Shown piece after piece: positions 33,864 to 46,010 of a stretch of 64,000 nt of DNA. The number at the start of each line of letters is the position of its first letter. Position 1 is the first letter of the stretch. Source of the stretch: Chelydra serpentina (taxonomy: Eukaryota; Chordata; Testudines; Chelydridae); the NCBI GenBank assembly GCA_037349315.1, contig JBAIAC010000007.1:8618001-8682000 (forward strand), in the 5' to 3' direction. The position numbers and the translations under genes are program-made. The notes under the pieces are model-generated. The model did not search any database, had not been told where the DNA came from, and saw nothing but the letters and a program-made list of their open reading frames with translations.

Positions 33864-36535
33864 ATTCCTTCTTAAGCAATGGCTTAGAAAAGTGGACCCC
33901 ACCAAATATGCTCTCCTTTCTGGGCATACAAACTAGTAACAGAGAAAGTCGGCATGATGACTCAGGAAATTCAGCTGAAACCAGGCCCCTGCACAGGAGA
34001 GAGAATCAGCGCCTAACAGCAATGGAAATATTGACTGGAGCAAAGCCCCAGGGTTTGCCAGAGGAAATGAAGAGGAACTTTTCAAACAGCAGACAGCGTG
34101 AGTTCAGAGTGAGGGCTATGGTAAACTTCACTCAAAGTGCAACTGATGGAGGACAACAAATAGAATGACTCTATCTGGTATACGATAGAACGAGTTCTGG
34201 CATAGTGTCTCATTGGAGTCCCAATTAGCATACTAGGTCACTGGAGTAACCAAAAATTTAAGTCTGAGTAATTTCTAAAGGCCTGACGATTATTAAGGAG
34301 AATAAGGTTTGCAAGAATTGGTCCTGAAATGGGTTATTGAACAAAACCTTCATTAATGCTGGGGATTGATTTTCACTGTTATTCATGACTCAACATTGGG
34401 GACTAGAAGCCTTTCACTCAAACGCTGGTTTTGGAAAGGATTCTGTGTGTAATCGTGGGAGGTGCCATAGACACAGGCTCACATAATCCAATCAGACTAT
34501 TTTGATTTGGCAATTCCATAGTCATTTAAACCTACTACAGCAGAGAGTAAACTTTGTACGCATGCCTGTAACATCCATTTAGACCAGCAAAGAGTCTGAT
34601 TTCCCCCCGCAAAACTGCATGCAACATGACCGCATGTGCAAAAAAAGCATGGGCAATTGCAAAATTAATTTGCCCATGCAGTTTGGGTATTTGTGTGGGC
34701 AAATGGCCAATTAAATAAGCAGTCTGATATCACAGGGATGGGTACAATATAAAAACCCAGAAGCTATAGAGAAGGACCTATATTTAACTAACCACACAAC
34801 TCTCCAATAGCCAGGGACAACTTCAGTCATCATGCACGCCAGGAATCTGTATATTTAAAAATCACACTCAGATGATCAGTTGCCCTTTCCTGTGGGTGGT
34901 GATGGGTGTAAATGAAACTGTCACTTTCAGAACATACATGTAAGAAGTTTATATGTTTACTGTAAGTGTTTCAAAGGCCTTTGATGCCTTCCCTTGAAGT
35001 CTGGTGTCAAGTCCAGGCTTTAGCCAATGCCTACTAGAAGGCTTAATTTATTTATATACAGTAGTTTTAGAAGATGCCAGCCTCCTCTGGTGTCTAGTTG
35101 ATTGATATGTATCAGCTCCAAAACGCACTTCACTCCGGCAATAGGCATCAGATACCTCAGGGCATTATATCAGCTGCAAGCAGACAGCTAAGCATTCAGA
35201 AGGCTCTGTGTGGCACACTCACTTACGAAACTGCCAACCCCATCTACCGCCTATTCATCATATTTTTCACATATACTTATCCATATGCTGTGATGAAATG
35301 TAATTAGGTTTAAATTATGAGTAGCTTAGGTAGTCATCCTGCAGTCCCTAGGCAAAGCTCCCAGTGAAGCCAATGTGTGTTTTGTCTCAGAACAGCCAAG
35401 TTTGAGAGATCCCAAATTCCTCCATCACCACACAGAGTAGCCTTTTTCTGAAAATCCATCCTCTGGCTAGAGGATTCTGCCAGCCTCCAAAATGAAGACT
35501 GCAATAATTTTAAGATTGAGGGGGAAAATTTCAAACGTGCCTCTGTAATTTAGGAGTTTACGTCCCATTTTTGAAAGTGACGTGGACGTAGAAGCATAAA
35601 TCTCATCAAACGTTAGTTGCAGTTAGGGTCCTATGTCACTTGGGGGCATTTGAAAATGTTACTTTAGAGTTTTTAAATGTTTGATCTAAATATAAGCCAC
35701 CTGTGACCCTCCTCCATTCTCCAGTGCTGCAGTTTACTTTAAAAGGGTGGAACAGATTAATAGTGGGATGTCTGTCAGTCTTGACAATATCTATTCAAAA
35801 CACTGGACATATAAATTAACGCCCCCCCCAAATAATTACAATGTAAAGAACATCTCCGCAAAAATACTGCACATTAAAAACATCTCCTTTACAAAAGTAA
35901 CAAACAGGTGCTGTATAAAAAGACAACTTATTTCATCATTCTTTACATTTCAGATTTTGGACTCTCTATATAAAGCTTCTGAACAAAATGGTAAGAAAAA
36001 TATGTTCTTAATAACGGGAAAACACTCAACAATTTCGTAATCCAGCTTGGGAATTACACTTGAGTAATGATCTGACAAGACTGTGTTTGCAGGTGTAGAT
36101 GGCTTATGGAATTATGTTTGGGTGTTATTTATTGCCTTGGCTGAGTTGTCACTACTTTTTGCATCATTTTATGCCATAGCTTATTTACAAAACCTGTACT
36201 TCTAATTTCAGATTTTAGATACAATTAACTCACTGGAATTTCATTTCTTGACAGAACAGATGCAAGTTACTAGGTCTGAGCATTTATTACACAACATAGT
36301 GAAAGAAAGAAAAACCCTCTTTTAGAAGCAACATATAATTTCTCACTATAACCTCACCTACAACCCTTTTGTTGTATCGTGTCTGAATGAGAATGTAAGC
36401 TCATTGAGGCAGGGACCCTTTTAATGGTCTGTAAAGTACCACACACACCGACTGTACACTGCTGTAGAATCAAGTCTAAAAAATAACAATACAAACAGAT
36501 TGCACAGTGAAAACACACAGATGAAAGTTCAGAAT
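33864..36535. other. Largely unique intergenic sequence
   Basis: No gene was recognised. 36375-36465 resembles the ancient GTAAGCTCATTGAGGCAGGG repeat module. The open frame over 33776-34168 is partly element arm and is not considered a gene. Confidence 0.4.
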
Positions 36536-37000
36536 CATAGGCGCCGACTCTGTGGGTGCTCCAGCCCTGAAGCACCCACAGAAAAAAATTAGCGGGTGCT
36601 TAGCACCCACCAGCAGCCAAGCTCCCCCTCTCCCCCCAGCACCTCCCACCTGGCAGTGGCCCCGCTGATCAACTCCTCCCCCTCCCTCCCAGAGCCTCCT
36701 GGACACCATGGAACAGGTGTTCTGTGGCATGCAGGAGGTGCTGGGAGGGAGGGGGAGGAGCGGGGACAGGGTGCGCTCAGAGGAGGGGGCGGGAAGAGGT
36801 GCAGCGGGGGCAGGAAGAGACAGGGCAGGGTGGGGCCTTGGAGGAAGGGGTGGAATGGGGGTGTGGCTGGGGTGGAGAAGGGGCGGGAAAAGGCAGGGCA
36901 GGGATGGGGGCTTGGAGGAAGGAGTGGAGTGGGGGCAGGCCTGGGGCAGAGGGGAGTAGAGCACCCCCCCCCCCGGGTAGAGAGGAAAGTGGTGCCTATG
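36536..37000 (+). mobile_element. hAT-type element, CATAGGCGCC ends
   Basis: The 465-bp GC-rich element begins CATAGGCGCC and ends GGTGCCTATG. The flanks TTCAGAAT (36528-36535) and TTAAGAAT (37001-37008) match at 7 of 8, indicating hAT insertion. The interior holds repeated GGGGC/GGAGG tracts that create long but unsupported open frames on both strands. Related pieces lie at 18748-18813 and 61282-61665. Confidence 0.8.
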
Positions 37001-37104
37001 TTAAGAATGATAAAAGCTTAAAGCCCACCACATCCCCAGTTCTTTAGGTTTGGGATGTTTTTCTAAAAGATCTGCTTTAGAAATTATTTTGGGGGTGTTC
37101 TCTC

Positions 37105-37165
37105 ATCTATGTCATACAGGAGATCGGAGGAGGTGATCACAATGGTCCCTTCGGGCCTTGGAATC
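37105..37165 (+). repeat. CR1-like 3' tail fragment
   Basis: The words GGAGGTGATCACAATGGTCC and CTTCGGGCCTTGGAATCT match the 3' terminal region of old CR1 copies. The fragment is short. Confidence 0.5.
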
Positions 37166-37439
37166 TGAATATTTTCTTCAGTGAAATAAGAATATCTCTA
37201 TTTGAGACCTTCCTGCTTTATTTCTTAAACATCTTTCTTTTTCACTTGATTCTCTTTCTTCCTGTCTGCTCACTTTTCCTGCTGTCTTCCCTGGTGTATG
37301 GCACCACTCCCTGGTGCTCTGCAGGAAAGTGTTTCCTAGTAACTTATCCATTATTTAGCTCCAGAGCTCTCTTTTAATTACTTGTTCTCATGGGACAACT
37401 CTATGTGTTGGCCTCATTCCACTGTCCCAAATGTCAGTC

Positions 37440-37630
37440 TAACGACACCCAGCTTCTATCTCTCTCTGTAGATCTTAAAGCATTTTACAAAGGAGGGCAA
37501 TAAAACATCTCATTTTACAGAAGGGGAAACTGAGGCACAAAGCCAAGACATGACCGAGCGGCAGAACCAGGACTAGATCCCAGGCCTCTCGAGCCCCAGG
37601 ACAGTGTCCAATCCACCGTGCCTCCCACAT
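37440..37630. repeat. MIR/L2-like ancient repeat
   Basis: CATTTTACAGAAGGGGAAAC followed by TGAGGCACAAAG is a hallmark block of ancient amniote MIR/L2-type repeats, with downstream CCAGGACTAGATCCCAGG. A related copy is at 63120-63320. Confidence 0.65.
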
Positions 37631-37845
37631 ATAGGAGATAAAACCAAACAACCCCCCCAAATCTCATAGTCTGCACCCCACACCTATCCATAGCCTGCCA
37701 TCTTCCCATTTTTTTCTATGCCATCATCACTTGCTGTATATGTTTAATTCAATTTAAAAGACCCTCATGGCAGGGAGCTGGTTGACTGTTATACACCACA
37801 AACACCTATGTGTTATATGAATCATATACAGCAATGGGCCTCTGT

Positions 37846-38110
37846 AGGTATGTCTACACTACATTACACCCACCCGCACCAAGTCTCAGAGCCCGGGTCA
37901 GCTGACTCAGGCTCACAGGGCTCAGGCTGTGGGGCTATAAAATTGCAGTGTAGACGCTGGGGATAAGAAACCCTCCCTCTTGCAGGGTCTCAGCGCCCGG
38001 GCTTCAGCCCGAATGTCTACACTGTAATTTTGTAGTCTTGCAGCTCAAGCCTCGGGACCCTGAGTCAGCTGACCATACCGCAGGTTTTTATTGCAGTGTA
38101 GACATACCCT
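37846..38110. mobile_element. MITE with GGTATGTCTACACT ends
   Basis: The ends GGTATGTCTACACT and AGTGTAGACATACCCT form a good inverted pair. Two further GTAGAC and GTCTACAC words lie inside, so the element is built of nested palindromes around GGTCAGCTGACTC. Confidence 0.75.
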
Positions 38111-38253
38111 GTGAGGTCACAACTCCCTGCCAAAAGGTTGAAAAAGGCCTAGAATTTTAAAGAAAACTGTGAGTAGGGAGTCGGCCACCAGAATATCATG
38201 CCACAGATTTAAGGTCAAATTTTCAAAACTGATCCATAAGTGACTTGGGAGCC

Positions 38254-38512
38254 TAAGGCTTTGTCTAACAGACCAATGTGGTACCGTTTTAACTATCCCC
38301 ATGTAGGTAAAGCAGTACAACCCCCGTGTAGGGACACAGTTATACCAGTATCAATGTGCTGCTGTATACGAAGGGGAATCAGCGATACCAGTGTACTCCG
38401 TTATCGCGGTCCAACTGTGTCTATTCGAACGCTTGCACTATTTTAGTAACAAATCATGCCCGTACCCGACATAGTTATACTGGTGCAAAAACCATGTGTG
38501 GAGGAGGCCTAG
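38254..38512. mobile_element. MITE, CTAAGGCTTTGTCTA end
   Basis: The left end CTAAGGCTTTGTCTA and right end GTGTGGAGGAGGCCTAG form an imperfect inverted repeat. The interior contains TTATACCAGTATCAA and AGTTATACTGGTGCAA, themselves an inverted pair. Confidence 0.55.
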
Positions 38513-38638
38513 ACCCCATTTCCAAACATGATTTAGGCCCCGTCACCCAGATTTGCCAATGCATGTAGGAACCGATTTAAATGGGAGTTAGGCGCCTAAA
38601 TGCCTTTGAGGATCTGTGCCTTGGGCACTTAATAGCCT

Positions 38639-39125
38639 ATGGGTACATCTAAATGGAAACAATAACCCGCAGTGGCATGTCTCAGAGGCAGGGTCTACAG
38701 CTTTGGGCTTGCCCTCGGATGCTAAAAATAACTGAGCATGGTCTGGAGCTCAGGCTCTGAAACCCACCTCCCTCCTCAGGCTTCAGAGCCCGAGCTCCAG
38801 CTCCAGCCTGAATGTCAACATGGTTATTTCTGGGCAGGTCTACACTACTCGCCAGATCGGCGAGTAGCGATCGGTCTCTCGGGGGTCGATTTATCATGTC
38901 TAGTGTAGACGCGATAAATCGATCCCCGAGCGCTTTCCCCGTCGACTCCGGAACTCCACCGCCGTCGACTTCAGCTACGCTATTCCTGTAGCTGAAGTTG
39001 TGTATCTTAAGTTGATCCCCGCCCCTAGTGTAGACCTGGGCTGGGTATGTAGATCTGGGCCCTCAGACTCACTGCTCTGGAGGGGCAAGTGGCGGGGAAG
39101 AGAGGTTGCCATGTAGACATAGCCT
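38639..39125. mobile_element. Outer MITE split by a second MITE
   Basis: The outer ends are ATGGGTACATCTAAATGG and GCCATGTAGACATAGCCT. At 38834 the sequence switches to a different GTCTACAC element and resumes after 39041, so this is an element inside an element. It is non-coding. Confidence 0.5.
38834..39041. mobile_element. Inner MITE, CAGGTCTACACTA ends
   Basis: The ends GGGCAGGTCTACACTA and TAGTGTAGACCTGGGC form an excellent inverted pair. The interior carries ATCGATC, GTCGAC and TAGCTGAAG words shared with 14702-14990 and 57188-57472. Confidence 0.75.
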
Positions 39126-39624
39126 AAGTCTCTAACCCCTCATTAGGTTGTATCAAAAGGTCCACCAATAGTTGGCAGATATGTTTACCGCGTACTCATC
39201 GAGCCCTTGCTGAACGGTTATATCGTCTGAGTATGCAATCTGGCCTGCAATATACTGGCCCACTGCAGTATACAAGACCATTGATCTTTATTGCTGAACA
39301 CTCACCATGGCTAGTGATTTGATTCGCCATGCTTTAGGGGTCTCCGAGCTGTTGTGTGTTCTGTCTTTGCATCTGTTCCATCAACAAAATATTCTTTGAT
39401 TAAAAGAACTCACTAGTTTTTCTTCTAGAACTAATGCAGACTGTTTCATCGATTATTAAATGCCCTACAATAGTCCGCTGGACAACTTGTGCTTCATTAT
39501 GAAACATTCTGATCCGCATGGAAGATTAAAACAATCTGGAAATTAGAGATCTCATTTGTTACTTGCATCAAAAAATACATGTCAAAATTACCTAGAACAA
39601 AGTTATCTGCATGCATGTGATTTA
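39126..39624. other. Intergenic, no gene seen
   Basis: No supported feature was found. Confidence 0.3.
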
Positions 39625-39708
39625 GTTGGCGTTGGTCCTGCTTTGAGCAGGAGGTTGGACTAGATGACCTCCTGAGGTCTCTTCCAAACCTAATCTTCTA
39701 TGATTCTA
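39625..39708 (+). repeat. CR1/SINE 3' tail fragment
   Basis: The block GGTTGGACTAGATGACCTCC followed by TGAGGTCTCTTCCAA and TTCTATGATTCTATG is the CR1-type 3' terminus on the plus strand. Without a preceding head it cannot be assigned to SINE or LINE. Confidence 0.65.
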
Positions 39709-40189
39709 TGTGGAAATCCAGGCCCCTAATCCTGCAATTGAGTCAGTTTCTGTAGACCCTTCACCCCCAGCAAAGTCAGTGTGCTCTACACAGGTGCAGG
39801 TAAAGGGGCAGGGCCAATCGGTCAGAATTATATAAACAAATGCTCTGCTCCCTGCTCTGAACTCCCAGAGAGTAAGGATTTCGAGATAGTTTCAGAAAAG
39901 ACAAGAAAAATACAATCAACTTCTTTCCAGTCCTCAAAGGTACAGAGCACTCTCTGCTCACACTGAAGTGAATGAGAGACGGTGAGCTCATTACCGTGCA
40001 GATTTATGTGAGTAGCCTCCCACCCCCATTTCTCAAATACTCTATTAAAAGTATCCTGGCATCAGGATTCTGAAGCGCTATAGAAGGGACAGAGGGCCTC
40101 ATAACGGAGTATTTATTTATTCAGGAGATTAAGTGTGGTTCTGCACTGAAAACCAATTGTAAAATGGCATGGTTGGAATTACAGATCCA

Positions 40190-40720
40190 ATTTTTTTTAT
40201 TTTTTTTTTGCTTTAAACAGTTTTCTTATGAAAAATGCTGTTTCAACAAAGAACATTTTTTGTGTGAAATCCTATCTATTTTGACGACATTTTGCTTAGG
40301 AAAAAAATTGGAAAAACCATTTTTAAAATCATAGAATATCAGGGTTGGAAGGGACCTTAGGAGATCATCTAGTCCAACCCCCTGCTCAGAGCAGGACCAA
40401 TCCCCAATTTTTGCCCCAGATCCCTAAATGGCCCCCTCAAGGATTGAACTCACAACCCTGGGTTTAGCAGGCCAATGCTCAAACCACTGAGCTATCCCTC
40501 CCCCCCAAATGTTGAAAGATCCCCTTTTCCCGCACTTTTGAAATGGAAAGTTTCAATTTTTCATTTCAAAATGACTTTATCCAAACAAAATATTTCAATT
40601 AACCCAAATTTTGCAAAAAAATTCAAAATTTTGGCTTTTTATCCTGATTCCTTTGTTCAAAATCTCCAAACATTTTCATGGAACAGAAAATCTGTTTTCC
40701 AACCAGCTTTAATTATGGAG
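40190..40720. repeat. AT-rich dispersed repeat, copy 3
   Basis: TTTTTATCCTGATT, TTTTCATGGAACAGAAAATC and TTTCAAAA-type words link this to the copies at 12700 and 29050. It is interrupted by the SINE at 40329-40506, so it is older than that SINE. Confidence 0.45.
40329..40506 (-). repeat. tRNA-derived SINE with CR1-type tail
   Basis: Minus strand. The A box (complement of 40484-40494) and B box (complement of 40441-40457) are intact, and the CR1-like tail begins at 40329. It is nearly identical to the SINE at 18148-18322 over its length, showing that both belong to one fairly young family. Confidence 0.88.
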
Positions 40721-42086
40721 CTCCGTATTTATGGTCACTTGATGATTTCTAGTTCAACTATGCTCAGTTTACAAACAATGAAATGTTATTTTTTCAACTG
40801 CCAGCTCTGCAAACTCAGCCTGGGATCCGAAAATTAATCTGTATTCTTTCGGTCTCATGCATTTTCACCAGAGTAAAGACTTTCGTAGGCCAAAATCAAC
40901 CTGTTGCTTTCAACGAGGTTGGAACTGAGGGACGAATTTGGATCTACAATCGGAATTTTGCTCCAACACGCTCGTTCAGGAGATGATCCTTTCTCATTGA
41001 TGCCAATGGGAGGTTTGCCATTGACTTCAATGAGAATAGGATCCAACTCTTATAGCTATGTTGGCTTTGCTGTGCTAACAGGAAGAAAACATAATAAAAG
41101 CTTATTTTTGCCACACAAGTAAATCAGTTATACCTTAATCCCCAGCCCTCTGTAAAGAAAGAAAACTTTTACAAATCAGAAATTAGAACAGTCAGGCAAT
41201 ACTTAGCTACTTAGGCTTCCATGGTTTAATAACTCAGAGTTTTTGAGCTTGATGTAATTCTACAGTTCTGCTCAATTATGTCTATAATATTATGCTAAAT
41301 TATTATTTAAACTTTTTCATTTGTGTTGGAAAGTGTTTGATTTTATATACACTTTTTTCCTCACTGGTGTCTTGTCCAGAAAATAAAATTCACTTATGTG
41401 TTTGTAAAGCGCTTTGAACACATAAAGTGCTATGTAAGTGCTAAGAATTATCGCTATTATTATTATGCAGCAGGAGCATTTGTATTTTTAAACATATCTC
41501 AGAAATAATCTTAACGCATGCAACTGAATGATCCCTATATCTGTTTGTGTTGATTCAGGCATCAGAGAACATTTTGTTTGTTTGTTTAATTATTGCACTT
41601 ATTAAAGTAGGTTTCACTGGTAGTCAAGTTTGATTTGGATCATTAGATCACTGTATTGCTCTGCTTGGAAAATTAGAGTGTTATTTACAGGGTTCACCAA
41701 AGTCATGCTTCCTTAATGAAAAGAGTATACACCATTCAACATCACCATCAGCCACATCATGCAAACAAAGGAACAAGGGGACTGGAAAACAAGATAAATG
41801 ATCCTGTAGGCAGCTACTTCATGAAACAACATGTACTGCATTGTTCATTTATGGTCAAAAATGTATGAGTCAGATTTTCCAAATGGTAACCACAAAGGTT
41901 GCGCCTGCAAAATGTGCCTGCAAAACACACCTTTGTGCTGCAAATGACTGGAGTATCCAATTTGCATGCCCCAGTTACTATAGGAACAAACAGCCATTGC
42001 ACTCCTGTTGAAAATTTGGCTTTGTATCTATTGCCTCATACAGGATATGAATTGAGTCAGTGGATCTTGGTGATGATATACGAATA
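40721..42086. other. Largely unique intergenic sequence
   Basis: No gene was recognised. 41395-41465 (AAAGCGCTTTGAACA... TGCTAAGAATTATCGCTATT) resembles the 3' end of an ancient MIR/L2-type repeat. Confidence 0.4.
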
Positions 42087-42228
42087 CCATCAGGGTGCTG
42101 GAATAATTTGTATTGTGGGGGTGCTAAGAACCATTGCACCAAACTGTAAACCCTGCATATGATGGAAACCACTTCAAGCCAGAGGGCGTGGCAGCCCCCC
42201 CCCTGCACCCTTAGTTCCAGCACCTATG
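42087..42228. mobile_element. MITE with GGTGCTGGAA ends
   Basis: The left GGGTGCTGGAATAATTTG and right TTCCAGCACCTATG form an inverted pair. Flanking GAATACCA and GAATATCA suggest an 8-bp duplication with one mismatch, but the exact ends are ambiguous by a few bases. Confidence 0.6.
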
Positions 42229-44847
42229 AATATCAGAGTAAGAGCAGCACAGGCACAAGAATTGACACTGAACCTGGAAAAACCTTGTATGTTCCATGAA
42301 CGTACTCGTTTATAGTATGCATAGCTTTTAGCCAGTATGCATTTTTAACCAGCATGGTTGTACCTGAACTGTAATCGATACAGTTATCTCAAAATTTTTC
42401 AAGGTCAGATTAGTTTAGTTACATGTTCTCTCATTGTAAAGCCGCATGAAGTTACACTTAATTTAAGAGTGTAAAAAAAAATCCTCTTACATGCCATGCA
42501 GTTCTGGTTAACGTTAGTTACAGAGAAAGAACTAAATCCCCCACAAAGGCAAATAAATTCACCGTTAAGGCTAAAGCTTCCTAACACATCCTGTTATATC
42601 TTGCAGAAGAGCAGAGAGGCATATTCCCTTCCTGTTTCATTCATGTAACTTCCTGTTAATATGAAATGGGAGTTATCTGCACATGGGTCACAGTCCTATC
42701 CTCAGTACAGTCTGAGTAATTAGGCTATTCACTGGGAGATTCAGGAGGGATGGAAGGGCAAGAATCCTCCTTTCCGGGCAAATAGCCTCTACACCCAATG
42801 GGGGTGCCTTACCCCACCGTGGAAGTGGCCAGTGATCGGCATAGTCACAGCTCACCTGATCTACCCCTGGTGCATTCCTCTCCCAACCTCACCCGCTGTG
42901 CTGAAGTGCAGGGAGCCGCAGCTGAGTTGTGCACCACAACGTGCAGGGGGCTGCCAAAATTTTGCCCGGGCTCCCAGAATTGCCATTCAGGCCCGCGCAG
43001 CAAAACCACATTGGTTCCACTGCAAAGGAGGAGAAGGGAGATGAGGAGAATACAACACCTGGCAAGATTGCTACTACCAATCGCATTCCTGTAACGTGCA
43101 ACAGCTAGGCACATTGGAGCAGGATCCAGGAAAATTAATTGCTGTGTATCAGCTTTAACAACAGATTAAAGTCACACACTTAAATCTGTAAATCTTGGCA
43201 CTTAAGATGTACCCACAAAACGCATGCTGCATATGTAGCCCCCACACCTCTGTGGGCACACAAGGGCTTAAATCCCTAAGTCTGGCCTCCCTTTCTCCAA
43301 GTGCAACATGTACCCACAACATAAATTGTGGTTGCCCCATGTATCTCCAGCTACCTGATTTGTACCTGCCGTAGAACAGCAGATGCAAAAATGCAGCCAC
43401 AGAAAGGAAGTATGCAACTGAGCAAAGTGAGTGGGCCACTTAGGCACCGGGCTTTGAAAATAATTGTCCATAATTGTTGTTGAAGTGGAATCTCCCCCTC
43501 CCCCATCCACACACTTTATGAATTTCCTGAAGGAGGGGGCTTGAGGGGGAAAAAGAAAAGAAAGAAAATGGTGTCCTAAAAGCCTATGAGAATTGACACA
43601 AGAGCCGCAATGACGTCTTTGGCTTTGTTACGGTCTTTTGTGGAATTGTGTATTTCAATTTGATATTAAGAGGCATGTTCACCCTGGGATGAACGTTTGT
43701 AACTTCCACTGCTGTAAATGATTCAGTTTGCACAGGGGAACTGTTTTGGGTTTTATTTTGAGTTACCTGATAAAAAGCAATGGCTCTGAAATTGGCAAGG
43801 ATGCATACTAATTATGAACATGGATGTATTTTACCTGACTGATTGTAAAAGCTTCTTGTGCAAATTTGTATTTGTTATAGGCACTTTTTAGAAAGTGGGA
43901 TGATGACACAAGAGGCCATAAAAGCGCATTACTGAACTCCTCCGCTGGAGTCATTATGGTCCATTGTGTCAGTCTAGGTCAGTCGAACACGCCAAGGGGC
44001 ACTTTTGTTGAAAAAAAAAGCACCTGCCCAAGCAGTGTTTGCCCAGATCTGCAGCTGGTGTAAATTGGCTCCATTAAAGTCAATGGAGCTGTGCCGATTT
44101 CGGATAGCAATGGATCAGGCCCAAGCAGATTTTAAAGCCTCGCTAGTGTGGGAGATGCATCTTTTCAAAATCCTGGAGCAAGCTGAGCAAAGTTCACCCA
44201 CGGTGGACAGTGCCGGCCTAAGCGCCCTTCATAACTAATGTCACACACTGGCAATGCACGAATGTGACGCTGTAAGCTAAGCAATCGCACACGCTGCATG
44301 TGGGCTCTCAGTGGGTTGCTCCCCAGCCGGCGTGGAGGGCGCTGATGGGCTGTGGTAAGGGGTCATGGGATCTAATGACCCCCATTCACTGTAAAACCGG
44401 CTGTGCGGGGGCTTCAGTCCTGCACCTTCAGCCTGATCCAAAGCCCACCGAAGTCACAGTTAAGAATCTCATTGAGGTCAATAGCATTTGTATCAGGCAC
44501 CCAGTCCCCAGATGGGGTTGGATTTCATCTCCTCAGCTTTCCCACGCCTCTTCCTCCCACTGCCCTATTACCCAGGCTCCATGTGGGTGAAGAGAATGTC
44601 ACCCTTACAGCCTGATCTTCCTCCCCCACCCCCCACTGGCAATTTTAGAGTTACAAACATCCTTTTAAAAAAGGGGGGGAAATTAACGCAACCATTTAAC
44701 ATCAGGCTTTGTTACAACCTCCCAATGAGTTGAGCCTAGATTTCCCTCGCCCTCACTGAGACCTTTGGTGTGATGTCTCAGCCAGGAGCAATTTTTTGGG
44801 AGCTGCCATCAACCCTTGAAAAAACGGAGTTTCTAATAAAGACATTG
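42229..44847. other. Largely unique intergenic sequence
   Basis: No gene was recognised. 44040-44115 carries one of the recurrent short modules that contain TGGTGTAAATTGGCTCCATT. Confidence 0.4.
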
Positions 44848-45134
44848 AGATTGTGTCTTCACTGCAATTAGACACCTGTGGCTGACCCGCGCCAGCTGAC
44901 TCCGGCTTGTGGGGCTCGGGCTAAGGGGGTGTTTAATTGGAGTGTAGATGTCTGGGCTGTGACTGGAGCCTGGGCTTTAGGACCCTGCGAGCTGGGAGGT
45001 CTCAGAGCTTGGGCTGCAGCCCAAACCTAAAGCTCTACACTGCAATTAAACAGCCCCTTAGCCTGCTCCCTGTGAGCCCGAGTCAGCTGGCACTGGCCAG
45101 CCGCAGGTGTCTAATTGCAGTGTCCACATACCCT
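44848..45134. mobile_element. MITE with ACTGCAATTAGACACC arms
   Basis: The ends GTGTCTTCACTGCAATTAGA and TCTAATTGCAGTGTCCACAT form an inverted pair, and internal GAGTGTAGATG and CTCTACACTGCAATTAAAC words repeat it. It is non-coding and of the same general group as 37846-38110. Confidence 0.7.
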
Positions 45135-45722
45135 GTCAGACCCAGACACTGTCGCTAAGTGTTGCTACAAAAATCGACAGAAGGTTATTCTAACAGTTCG
45201 GTCTGACGTGTGTTGTTAAAAGGAGGCTTTCAAGTAATAGTTTCTGACCTCCCTCACGCAAAAAGAAATACAGGGCATACGAGTGAGATGTTTTGTTTTG
45301 CTATTTTGTACATAATCGTTCATTATCATTGGTTCTTATGTATAATGTTAAGAGGGGGCGAGCAGCTGAGATAAAATGCATTGCATGCAGAACACCCCCA
45401 GTGAGAATTTCCAACATTTCAGACCATCGCCTACTGTCCCTTTAAATTCAGCCAACTACTCCACTTCCTTTCTGGGAAACATAAATCTATCACTAGATAT
45501 ACATTATAACACAATGGAACGATACCAGGAAGTGATTCTAATAGAAGACTGAGCGTGTCTTCGGCCTCATGTTAATCTACCGTTTAACTCAGCAGAGAGG
45601 ACAGTGAGGAAAGAAACGCTCAATTCACCCAGCCTGAGATCAAAACTGTCATGGCAATATTGGCAGGTTGGACCCTGATTCTTTAAATAGTAACATTGCC
45701 TTTGTTAAACAAAAGTAATCCT

Positions 45723-45728
45723 TTTATT
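45723..45728 (-). terminator. Candidate polyadenylation signal AATAAA
   Basis: TTTATT on the plus strand is AATAAA on the minus strand, about 285 bases after the KCNH5 stop codon. It is the first canonical hexamer I noticed. In AT-rich DNA such words are common, so its use is uncertain. Confidence 0.3.
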
Positions 45729-45899
45729 ACATAATAGAGATTATAAATAAATGTAAAGTGTGCATGCAGTCAACTGCATATTATACAAGCAATATCTACG
45801 TTAATAATTGTTTTCTTTGGCAGGCCAGAATCCAGCTGGACATGCAATATTTACATATCAAAATCCTTGTTGTGTTCAAGTCATATTGGATGCAAGTGA

Positions 45900-46005
45900 A
45901 AATATATATGTATATATATTTACTGTATACACACACACACATATATATGTATACAAGCATATATACACAATTGCATATATACTGTATACATATATACACA
46001 TAGGT
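45900..46005. repeat. TA/CA microsatellite in KCNH5 3' UTR
   Basis: Interspersed TATATA, CACACACACAC and GTATAC units start within ten bases of the KCNH5 stop codon on the 3' UTR side. Its alternating purine-pyrimidine composition can expand or contract and makes short spurious open frames. Confidence 0.9.
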
Positions 46006-46010
46006 ATATG

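Larger units (their letters stand above)
45135..46010 (-). other. KCNH5: KCNH5 3' UTR and downstream flank
   Basis: The sequence immediately below the KCNH5 stop is the start of its 3' UTR on the minus strand. The UTR end cannot be read from sequence alone. Confidence 0.6.

Noticed and set aside
33776..34168. 130-codon plus-strand frame
   Set aside because: Its start lies in the right arm of a fold-back element and the remainder shows no similarity to a known protein.
36596..37021. 141- and 162-codon open frames on both strands
   Set aside because: They lie inside a GC-rich hAT-type element and consist of low-complexity Gly/Arg/Pro-type translations.
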